DNA from: Bathymodiolus brooksi
Taxonomy: Eukaryota > Mollusca > Bivalvia > Mytilida > Modiolidae
Direction: 5' to 3'
Assembly: GCA_963680875.1 (NCBI GenBank)
Contig: OY804577.1
Coordinates: 146,958,196-147,022,195 of the forward strand
Length of the DNA stretch: 64,000 bases
Below, piece after piece: positions 54,237-64,000 of this stretch. The notes beneath the pieces were generated by a model. That model was not told where the DNA came from. It did no database searches and worked only from the letters and a program-made list of their open reading frames with translations. Both the position numbers and the translations under genes were made by a program. Numbering within the stretch: position 1 is the stretch's first letter; every line of letters starts with the position of its first letter.

Positions 54237-56382
54237 AAATACTGACTACTGGGCGGATGATACCCTCGGGGACTAATAGTCGACCAGCAGAGGTATCGAC
54301 TCAGTGATAGAAATACTGACTACTGGGCGGATGATACCCTCGGGGACTAATAGTCAACTAGCAGAGGTATCGACTCAGTGATAGAAATACTGACTACTGG
54401 GCGGATGATACCCTCGGGGACTAATAGTCAACCAGCAGAGGTATCGACTCAGCGATAGAAATACTGACTACTGGGCGGATGATACCCTCGGGGACTAATA
54501 GTCAACCAGCAGAGGTATCGACTCAATGATAGAAATACTGACTACTTGGCGGATGATACCCTCGGGGACTAATAGTCAACCAGCAGAGATATCGACCCAG
54601 TGATAGAAATACTGACTACTGGGCGGATGATACCCTCGGGGACTAATAGTCAACTAGCAGAGGTATCGATCCAGTGATAGAAATACTGCCTCCTGGGCGG
54701 ATGATACCCTCGGTGACTAATAATCAACCAGCAGAGGTATCGACCCAGTGATAGAAATACTGACTACTGGGCGGATGATATCCTCGGGGACTAATAGTCA
54801 ACTAGCAGAGGTATCGACTCAGTGATAGAAAAACTGACTACTGGGCGGATGATACCCACGGGGACTAATAGTCAACCAGCAGAGGTATCGACCCAGTGAT
54901 AGAAATACTGACTACTGGGCGGATGATACCCTCGGGGACTAATAGTCATCCAGCAGAGGTATCGACCCAGTGATAGAAATACTGACTACTGGGCGGATGA
55001 TACTCTCGGGGACTAATAGTCAACCAGCAGAGGTATCGACCCAGTGATAGAAATACTGACTACTGGGCGGATGATACCCTCGTGGACTAATAGTCAACTA
55101 GCAGAGGTATCGACTCAGTGATAGAAATACTGACTACTGGGCGGATGATACCCTCGGGGACTAATAGTCATCCAGCAGAGGTATCGACCCAGAGATAGAA
55201 ATACTGACTACTGGGCGGATGATACCCTCGGGGAATAATAGTCAACTAGCAGAGGTATCGACCCAGTGATAGAAATACTGACTACTGGGCGGATGATACC
55301 CTCGGGGACTAATAGTCATCCAGCAGAGGTATCGACCCAGTGATAGAAATACCGACTACTGGGTAGATAATACCCTCGGGGACTAATAGTCAACCAGCAG
55401 AGGTATCGACCCAGTGATAGAAATACTGACTACTGGGCGGATGATACCCTCGGGGACTAATAGTCAACTAGCAGAGGTATCGACCCAGTGATAGAAATAC
55501 TGACTACTGGGCGGATGATACCCTCGGGAACTAATAGTCAACCAGCAGAGGTATCGACCCAGTGAGAGAAATACTGACTACTGGGCGGATGATACCCTCG
55601 GGGACTAATAGTCAACTAGCAGAGGTATCGACCCAGTGATAGAAATACTGACTACTGGGCGGATGATACCCTCGGGGACAAATAGTCAACCAGCAGAGGT
55701 ATCGACTCAGTGATAGAAATACTGACTACTGGGCGGATGATACCCTCGGGGACTAATAGTCAACCAGCAGAGGTATCGACTCAGTGATAGAAATACTGAC
55801 TACTGGGCGGATGATACCCTCGGGGACTAATAGTCAACCAGCAGAGGTATCGACTCAGTGATAGAAATACTGACTACTGGGCGGATGATACCCTCGGGGA
55901 CTAATAGTCAACCAGCAGAGGTATCGACTCAGTGATAGAAATACTGACTACTGGGCGGATGATACCCTCGGGGACTAATAGTCAACCAGCAGAGGTATCG
56001 ACCCAGTGATAGAAATACTGACTACTGGGCGGATGATACCCTCGGGGACTAATAGTCAACTAGCAGAGGTATCGACTCAGTGATAGAAATACTGACTACT
56101 GGGCGGATGATACCCTCGGGGACTAATAGTCAACTAGCAGAGGTATCGACCCAGTGATAGAAATACTGACTACTGGGCGGATGATACCCTCGGGGACTAA
56201 TAGTCAACTAGCAGAGGTATCGACCCAGTGATAGAAATACTGACTACTGGGCGGATGATACCCTCGGGGACTAATAGTCAACTAGCAGAGGTATCGACCC
56301 AGTGATAGAAATACTGACTACTGGGCGGATGATACCCTCGGGGACTAATAATCAACTAGCAGAGGTATCGACCCAGTGATAG

Positions 56383-56455
56383 AAATACTGACTACTGGGC
56401 GATGATACCCTCGGGGACTAATAGTCATCCAGCAGAGGTATCGACCCAGTGATAG
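56383..56455 (+). repeat. 73-bp deletion monomer, copy 10
   Basis: It lies 3,255 bp (44 units) after copy 9 with the same gactaataatc neighbour. Confidence 0.95.
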
Positions 56456-57195
56456 AAATACTGACTACTGGGCGGATGATACCCTCGAGGACTAATAGTC
56501 AACCAGCAGAGGTATCGACCCAGTGATAGAAATACTGACTACTGGGCGGATGATACCCTTGAGGACTAATAGTCAACCAGCAGAGGTATCGACCCAGTGA
56601 TAGAAATACTGACTACTGGGCGGATGATACCCTCGGGGACAAATAGTCAACCAGCAGAGGTATCGACCCAGTGATAGAAATACTGACTACTGGGCGGATG
56701 ATACCCTCGGGGACTAATAGTCAACTAGCAGAGGTATCGACCCAGTGATAGAAATACTGACTACTGGGCGGATGATACCCTCGGTGACTAATAGTCAACT
56801 AGCAGAGGTATCGACTCAGTGATAGAAATACTGACTACTGGGCGGATGATACCCTCGGGGACTAATAGTCAACCAGCAGAGGTATCGACTCAGTGATAGA
56901 AATACTGACTACTGGGCGGATGATACCCTCGGGGACTAATAGTCAACCAGCAGAGGTATCGACTCAGTGATAGAAATACTGACTACTGGGCGGATGATAC
57001 CCTCGGGGACTAATAGTCAACCAGCAGAGGTATCGACCCAGTGATAGAAATACTGACTACTGGGCGGATGATACCCTCGGGGACTAATAGTCAACCAGCA
57101 GAGGTATCGACTCAGTGATAGAAATACTGACTACTGGGCGGATGATACCCTCTGGGACTAATAGTCAACCAGCAGAGGTATCGACTCAGTGATAG

Positions 57196-57491
57196 AAATA
57201 CTGACTACTTGGCGGATGATACCCTCGGGGACTAATAGTCAACCAGCAGAGATATCGACTCAGTGATCGAAATACTGACTACTGGGCGGATGATACCCTC
57301 GGGGACTAATAGTCAACCAGCAGAGATATCGACCCAGTGATAGAAATACTGACTACTGGGCGGATGATACCCTCGGGGACTAATAGTCAACTAGCAGAGG
57401 TATCGACCCAGTGAAAGAAATACTGACTACTGGGCGGATGATACCCTCGGGGACAAATAGTCAACCAGCAGAGGTGTCGACTCAGTGATAG
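57196..57491. repeat. Four-monomer cassette, copy 11
   Basis: It carries the same gatcg and gtgaaag signature as copy 10. Confidence 0.92.
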
Positions 57492-60303
57492 AAATACTGA
57501 CTACTGGGCGGATGATACCCTCGGGGACTAATAGTCGACCAGCAGAGGTATCGACTCAGTGATAGAAATACTGACTACTGGGCGGATGATACCCTCGGGG
57601 ACTAATAGTCAACTAGCAGAGGTATCGACTCAGTGATAGAAATACTGACTACTGGGCGAATGATACCCTCGGGGACTAATAGTCAACCAGCAGAGGTATC
57701 GACTCAGCGATAGAAATACTGACTACTGGGCGGATGATACCCTCGGGGACTAATAGTCAACCAGCAGAGGTATCGACTCAATGATAGAAATACTGACTAC
57801 TTGGCGGATGATACCCTCGGGGACTAATAGTCAACCAGCAGAGATATCGACCCAGTGATAGAAATACTGACTACTGGGCGGATGATACCCTCGGGGACTA
57901 ATAGTCAACTAGCAGAGGTATCGATCCAGTGATAGAAATACTGCCTCCTGGGCGGATGATACCCTCGGGGACTAATAATCAACCAGCAGAGGTATCGACC
58001 CAGTGATAGAAATACTGACTACTGGGCGGATGATATCCTCGGGGACTAATAGTCAACTAGCAGAGGTATCGACTCAGTGATAGAAAAACTGACTACTGGG
58101 CGGATGATACCCACGGGGACTAATAGTCAACCAGCAGAGGTATCGACCCAGTGATAGAAATACTGACTACTGGGCGGATGATACCCTCGGGGACTAATAG
58201 TCAACTAGCAGAGGTATCGACCCAGTGATAGAAATACTGACTACTGGGCGGATGATACCCTCGGGGACTAATAGTCCACTAGCAGAGGTATCGACCCAGT
58301 GATAGAAATACTGACTACTGGGCGGATGATACCCTCGGGGACTAATAGTCAACCAGCAGAGGTATCGACTCAGTGATAGAAATACTGACTACTGGGCGGA
58401 TAATACCCTCGGGGACTAATAGTCATCCAGCAGAGGTATCGACCCAGTGATAGAAATACTGACTACTGGGCGGATGATACCCTCGGGGACTAATAGTCAA
58501 CTAGCAGAGGTATCGACCCAGTGATAGAAATACTGACTACTGGGCGGATGATACCCTCGGGGACTAATAGTCAACTAGCAGAGGTATCGACCCAGTGATA
58601 GAAATACTGACTACTGGGCGGATGATACCCTCGGGGACTAATAGTCAACCAGCAGAGGTATCGATTCAGTGATAGAAATACTGACTACTGGGCGGATGAT
58701 ACCCTCGGGGACTAATAGTCATCCAGCAGAGGTATCGACCCAGTGATGGAAATACTGACTACTGGGCGGATGATACTCTCGGGGACTAATAGTCAACCAA
58801 CAGAGGTATCGACCCAGTGATAGAAATACTGACTACTGGGCGGATGATACCCTCGTGGACTAATAGTCAACTAGCAGAGGTATCGACTCAGTGATAGAAA
58901 TACTGACTACTGGGCGGATGATATCCTCGGGGACTAATAGTCATCCAGCAGAGGTATCGACCCAGAGATAGAAATACTGACTACTGGGCGGATGATACCC
59001 TCCGAGAATAATAGTCAACTAGCAGAGGTATCGACCCAGTGATAGAAATACTGACTACTGGGCGGATGATACCCTCGGGGACTAATAGTCATCCAGCAGA
59101 GGTATGGACCCAGTGATAGAAATACCGACTACTGGGTAGATAATACCCTCGGGGACTAATAGTCAACCAGCAGAGGTATCGACCCAGTGATAGAAATACT
59201 GACTACTGGGCGGATGATACCCTCGGGGACTAATAGTCAACTAGCAGAGGTATCGACCCAGTGATAGAAATACTGACTACTGGGCGGATGATACCCTCGG
59301 GGACTAATAGTCAACTAGCAGAGGTATCGACCCAGTGATAGAAATACTGACTACTGGGCGGATGATACCCTCGGGGACTAATAGTCAACTAGCAGAGGTA
59401 TCGACCCAGTGATAGAAATACTGACTACTGGGCGGATGATACCCTCGGGGACTAATAATCAACTAGCAGAGGTATCGACCCAGTGATAGAAATACTGACT
59501 ACTTGGCGGATGATACCCTCGGGGTCTAATAGTCATCCAGCAGAGGTATCGACCCAGTGATAGAAATACTGACTACTGGGCGGATGATACCCTCGAGGAC
59601 TAATAGTCAACCAGCAGAGGTATCGACCCAGTGATAGAAATACTGACTACTGGGCGGATGATACCCTCGAGGACTAATAGTCAACCAGCAGAGGTATCGA
59701 CCCAGTGATAGAAATACTGACTACTGGGCGGATGATACCCTCGGGGACAAATAGTCAACCAGCAGAGGTATCGACCCAGTGATAGAAATACTGACTACTG
59801 GGCGGATGATACCCTCGGGGACTAATAGTCAACTAGCAGAGGTATCGACCCAGTGATAGAAATACTGACTACTGGGCGGATGATACCCTCGGGGACTAAT
59901 AGTCAACTAGCAGAGGTATCGACTCAGTGATAGAAATACTGACTACTGGGCGGATGATACCCTCGGGGACTAATAGTCAACCAGCAGAGGTATCGACTCA
60001 GTGATAGAAATACTGACTACTGGGCGGATGATACCCTCGGGGACTAATAGTCAACCAGCAGAGGTATCGACTCAGTGATAGAAATACTGACTACTGGGCG
60101 GATGATACCCTCGGGGACTAATAGTCAACCAGCAGAGGTATCGACTCAGTGATAGAAATACTGACTACTGGGCGGATGATACCCTCGGGGACTAATAGTC
60201 AACCAGCAGAGGTATCGACTCAGTGATAGAAATACTGACTACTGGGCGGATGATACCCTCGGGGACTAATAGTCAACCAGCAGAGGTATCGACTCAGTGA
60301 TAG
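57196..60303. repeat. 3.1-kb segment (42 monomers), copy 2
   Basis: This is the counterpart of 27224-30331. Its left part also belongs to the 24-monomer segment family, whose private changes it carries. The match ends inside the G15T unit at 60304-60377. Confidence 0.83.
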
Positions 60304-62079
60304 AAATACTGACTACTTGGCGGATGATACCCTCGGGGACTAATAGTCAACCAGCAGAGATATCGACTCAGTGATAGAAATACTGACTACTGGGCGGATG
60401 ATACCCTCGGGGACTAATAGTCAACTAGCAGAGGTATCGACCCAGTGATAGAAATACTGACTACTGGGCGGATGATACCCTCGGGGACTAATAGTCAACC
60501 AGCAGAGGTATCGACCCAGTGAGAGAAATACTGACTACTGGGCGGATGATACCCTCGGGGACTAATAGTCAACCAGCAGAGGTATCGATTCAGTGATAGA
60601 AATACTGACTACTGGGCGGATGATACCCTCGGGGACTAATAGTCATCCAGCAGAGGTATCGACCCAGTGATAGAAATACTGACTACTGGGCGGATGATAC
60701 TCTCGGGGACTAATAGTCAACCAGCAGAGGTATCGACCCAGTGATAGAAATACTGACTACTGGGCGGATGATACCCTCGTGGACTAATAGTCAACTAGCA
60801 GAGGTATCGACTCAGTGATAGAAATACTGACTACTGGGCGGATGATACCCTCGGGGACTAATAGTCATCCAGCAGAGGTATCGACCCAGAGATAGAAATA
60901 CTGACTACTGGGCGGATGATACCCTCGGGGAATAATAGTCAACTAGCAGAGGTATCGACCCAGTGATAGAAATACTGACTACTGGGCGGATGATACCCTC
61001 GGGGACTAATAGTCATCCAGCAGAAGTATCGACCCAGTGATAGAAATACCGACTACTGGGTAGATAATACCCTCGGGGACTAATAGTCAACCAGCAGAGG
61101 TATCGACCCAGTGATAGAAATACTGACTACTGGGCGGATGATACCCTCGGGGACTAATAGTCAACTAGCAGAGGTATCGACCCAGTGATAGAAATACTGA
61201 CTACTGGGCGGATGATACCCTCGGGAACTAATAGTCAACCAGCAGAGGTATCGACCCAGTGATAGAAATACTGACTACTGGGCGGATGATACCCTCGGGG
61301 ACTAATAGTCAACTAGCAGAGGTATCGACCCAGTGATAGAAATACTGACTACTGGGCGGATGATACCCTCGGGGACAAATAGTCAACCAGCAGAGGTATC
61401 GACTCAGTGATAGAAATACTGACTACTGGGCGGATGATACCCTCGGGGACTAATAGTCAACCAGCAGAGGTATCGACTCAGTGATAGAAATACTGACTAC
61501 TGGGCGGATGATACCCTCGGGGACTAATAGTCAACCAGCAGAGGTATCGACTCAGTGATAGAAATACTGACTACTGGGCGGATGATACCCTCGGGGACTA
61601 ATAGTCAACCAGCAGAGGTATCGACTCAGTGATAGAAATACTGACTACTGGGCGGATGATACCCTCGGGGACTAATAGTCAACCAGCAGAGGTATCGACC
61701 CAGTGATAGAAATACTGACTACTGGGCGGATGATACCCTCGGGGACTAATAGTCAACTAGCAGAGGTATCGACTCAGTGATAGAAATACTGACTACTGGG
61801 CGGATGATACCCTCGGGGACTAATAGTCAACTAGCAGAGGTATCGACCCAGTGATAGAAATACTGACTACTGGGCGGATGATACCCTCGGGGACTAATAG
61901 TCAACTAGCAGAGGTATCTACCCAGTGATAGAAATACTGACTACTGGGCGGATGATACCCTCGGGGACTAATAGTCAACTAGCAGAGGTATCGACCCAGT
62001 GATAGAAATACTGACTACTGGGCGGATGATACCCTCGGGGACTAATAATCAACTAGCAGAGGTATCGACCCAGTGATAG

Positions 62080-62152
62080 AAATACTGACTACTGGGCGAT
62101 GATACCCTCGGGGACTAATAGTCATCCAGCAGAGGTATCGACCCAGTGATAG
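62080..62152 (+). repeat. 73-bp deletion monomer, copy 11
   Basis: It lies 5,697 bp (77 units) after copy 10, with the same gactaataatc neighbour; it is the last length variant of the window. Confidence 0.95.
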
Positions 62153-62892
62153 AAATACTGACTACTGGGCGGATGATACCCTCGAGGACTAATAGTCAAC
62201 CAGCAGAGGTATCGACCCAGTGATAGAAATACTGACTACTGGGCGGATGATACCCTTGAGGACTAATAGTCAACCAGCAGAGGTATCGACCCAGTGATAG
62301 AAATACTGACTACTGGGCGGATGATACCCTCGGGGACAAATAGTCAACCAGCAGAGGTATCGACCCAGTGATAGAAATACTGACTACTGGGCGGATGATA
62401 CCCTCGGGGACTAATAGTCAACTAGCAGAGGTATCGACCCAGTGATAGAAATACTGACTACTGGGCGGATGATACCCTCGGGGACTAATAGTCAACTAGC
62501 AGAGGTATCGACTCAGTGATAGAAATACTGACTACTGGGCGGATGATACCCTCGGGGACTAATAGTCAACCAGCAGAGGTATCGACTCAGTGATAGAAAT
62601 ACTGACTACTGGGCGGATGATACCCTCGGGGACTAATAGTCAACCAGCAGAGGTATCGACTCAGTGATATAAATACTGACTACTGGGCGGATGATACCCT
62701 CGGGGACTAATAGTCAACCAGCAGAGGTATCGACCCAGTGATAGAAATACTGACTACTGGGCGGATGATACCCTCGGGGACTAATAGTCAACCAGCAGAG
62801 GTATCGACTCAGTGATAGAAATACTGACTACTGGGCGGATGATACCCTCGGGGACTAATAGTCAACCAGCAGAGGTATCGACTCAGTGATAG

Positions 62893-63188
62893 AAATACTG
62901 ACTACTTGGCGGATGATACCCTCGGGGACTAATAGTCAACCAGCAGAGATATCGACTCAGTGATCGAAATACTGACTACTGGGCGGATGATACCCTCGGG
63001 GACTAATAGTCAACCAGCAGAGATATCGACCCAGTGATAGAAATACTGACTACTGGGCGGATGATACCCTCGGGGACTAATAGTCAACTAGCAGAGGTAT
63101 CGACCCAGTGAAAGAAATACTGACTACTGGGCGGATGATACCCTCGGGGACAAATAGTCAACCAGCAGAGGTGTCGACTCAGTGATAG
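62893..63188. repeat. Four-monomer cassette, copy 12
   Basis: It carries the same signature as copies 10 and 11; this is the last cassette of the window. Confidence 0.92.
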
Positions 63189-64000
63189 AAATACTGACTA
63201 CTGGGCGGATGATACCCTCGGGGACTAATAGTCGACCAGCAGAGGTATCGACTCAGTGATAGAAATACTGACTACTGGGCGGATGATACCCTCGGGGACT
63301 AATAGTCAACTAGCAGAGGTATCGACTCAGTGATAGAAATACTGACTACTGGGCGGATGATACCCTCGGGGACTAATAGTCAACCAGCAGAGGTATCGAC
63401 TCAGCGATAGAAATACTGACTACTGGGCGGATGATACCCTCGGGGACTAATAGTCAACCAGCAGAGGTATCGACTCAATGATAGAAATACTGACTACTTG
63501 GCGGATGATACCCTCGGGGACTAATAGTCAACCAGCAGAGATATCGACCCAGTGATAGAAATACTGACTACTGGGCGGATGATACCCTCGGGGACTAATA
63601 GTCAACTAGCAGAGGTATCGATCCAGTGATAGAAATACTGCCTCCTGGGCGGATGATACCCTCGGTGACTAATAATCAACCAGCAGAGGTATCGACCCAG
63701 TGATAGAAATACTGACTACTGGGCGGATGATATCCTCGGGGACTAATAGTCAACTAGCAGAGGTATCGACTCAGTGATAGAAAAACTGACTACTGGGCGG
63801 ATGATACCCACGGGGACTAATAGTCAACCAGCAGAGGTATCGACCCAGTGATAGAAATACTGACTACTGGGCGGATGATACCCTCGGGGACTAATAGTCA
63901 ACTAGCAGAGGTATCGACCCAGTGATAGAAATATTGACTACTGGGCGGATGATACCCTCGGGGACTAATAGTCCACTAGCAGAGGTATCGACCCAGTGAT

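Larger units (their letters stand above)
51426..54902. repeat. 3.48-kb segment (47 monomers), other copy
   Basis: This is the counterpart of 60378-63854. It straddles the right end of the 42-monomer duplication, so the copy at 60 kb arose from, or shares an ancestor with, the second duplicate together with its right flank. Confidence 0.88.
53128..54902. repeat. 24-monomer segment, copy 1 of three
   Basis: This starts with a 73-bp unit and ends with a cccacgggg unit. It carries a73c (gatcgaaat), t72a (gtgaaagaa), a46g (agtcgacc) and gtgatataa near 53,715. Copies at 56383 and 62080 share the first three changes; only the 62080 copy shares the last. Confidence 0.88.
56383..58157. repeat. 24-monomer segment, copy 2 of three
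   Basis: This lies at offset 3,255 bp from copy 1. It lacks gatataa and has private changes such as cctctgggac near 57,151 and gcgaatg near 57,657, so it is the more distant of the three. Confidence 0.86.
60378..63854. repeat. 3.48-kb segment (47 monomers) copied from the 51.4-54.9 kb type
   Basis: This matches 51426-54902 at a constant offset of 8,952 bp. Shared markers are gtgagaga, gatactctc, gagataga, gcagaagtatc (61,021 and 52,069), ggtatctac (61,917 and 52,965), the 73-bp unit, gatataa and the cassette. Its first 1.6 kb also matches 48318 onward at offset 12,060 bp. Confidence 0.9.
62080..63854. repeat. 24-monomer segment, copy 3 of three
   Basis: This lies at offset 8,952 bp from copy 1 and shares gatataa and cctcggtgac with it. 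It is part of the longer copied segment 60378-63854. The window end (63855-64000) continues like 58158-58303. Confidence 0.88.
1..64000. repeat. 74-bp satellite array filling the window (about 865 monomers)
   Basis: Every base belongs to direct, same-orientation copies of a 74-bp unit; the first three units start at 1, 75 and 149. The unit starts aaatactgactactgggcgg and ends cgactcagtgatag. The consensus has A 23, C 16, G 20 and T 15, with CpGs at 18-19, 31-32 and 61-62. Stops on the + strand lie at monomer positions 7, 22, 38, 41, 69 and 72, two per frame, so no long + strand ORF can exist; on the - strand two of three frames are blocked in each unit. Sixteen length variants (14 units of -1, one of +1, one of +5) give a net -8 bp, which fits 865 units with the last lacking 2 bases. 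There is no unique spacer, inversion or inserted element. It is satellite DNA of unknown family, almost certainly eukaryotic; its chromosomal position cannot be told from this window. Confidence 0.98.

Noticed and set aside
1..64000. CRISPR-like array of direct repeats
   Set aside because: Units abut with no unique spacers, the period is the repeat itself, and there are no cas genes.
1..64000. Tandem-repeat protein gene
   Set aside because: 74 is not a multiple of three, and each + strand frame meets two stops in every monomer; two of three - strand frames are also blocked per unit.
1..64000. CENP-B box
   Set aside because: The core TTCG of the box is absent from both strands of the consensus; CGGGG at 31-35 alone is not enough.
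1..64000. Telomere, rDNA spacer or tRNA-derived repeat
   Set aside because: There is no short telomeric motif, no rRNA sequence, and no tRNA A/B box pair or cloverleaf that I can identify.
1..64000. Mobile element or insertion inside the array
   Set aside because: Unit phase can be followed from 1 to 64000 with only 1-bp and one 5-bp changes, so nothing is inserted.
1..64000. Strict dimeric nucleosome-sized repeat (148 bp)
   Set aside because: Neighbouring unit types do not alternate regularly, and odd multiples (7, 13, 17, 21 and 77) are common among the higher-order steps.

Overview
The whole window is one uninterrupted tandem satellite array. A 74-bp monomer is repeated head to tail, all in one orientation, about 865 times: 864 complete units plus a last unit that lacks its final 2 bases. 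I see no unique sequence, gene, RNA gene, transposon or spacer anywhere. On the + strand each monomer has two stop codons in each of the three frames, so no long coding region is possible. The consensus monomer is about 49% GC, purine-rich on the + strand (43 of 74), and has three CpGs. Long single-family arrays with nested higher-order duplications are typical of eukaryotic heterochromatin (centromeric, pericentromeric, subtelomeric or knob). I do not recognise this monomer and cannot name the organism.

Monomer numbering starts at base 1 of the window; 297-370 is a clean consensus unit. Most units fall into a few types set by a handful of sites: 49 (C/T), 65 (C/T), 47 (A/T), 57 (G/A), 15 (G/T), 38 (T/A), 33 (G/T/A) and 37 (C/A). 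Length is held far more tightly than sequence. I count only 16 length-variant units, and 11 of these are copies of a single 1-bp deletion. Their net change of -8 bp accounts for the window length exactly.

Layout. 1-15.3 kb: no indels; large block duplications (27 monomers copied at offset 8,584 bp; a 13-monomer tandem duplication at 2.37-4.29 kb; 25- and 21-monomer steps at 8.8-13.9 kb). 15.3-28.2 kb: a roughly 20-monomer (about 1.48 kb) higher-order repeat, then 44- and 38-monomer steps, tagged by a 73-bp deletion monomer and a distinctive 4-monomer cassette. 28.2-33.7 kb: 7- and 17-monomer duplications. 33.7-46.8 kb: a more mosaic domain with its own variant family (spaced 15, 3 and 15 monomers) and a patch of unusual divergence at 43.5-44.25 kb. 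46.8-53.05 kb: a near-identical 42-monomer tandem duplication. 53.1-64 kb: copies of the 22-30 kb and 48-55 kb material, joined at a sharp junction near 60.3-60.4 kb.

The array therefore looks like the product of repeated unequal exchange or amplification of blocks from about 0.5 to more than 3 kb. The most suggestive feature of the monomer itself is a two-part dyad (positions 12-17 with 64-69, and 23-28 with 56-61) that could fold most of each unit into a hairpin or cruciform. All boundaries were found by reading marker variants by eye. Identities between blocks are spot-checked, not computed.
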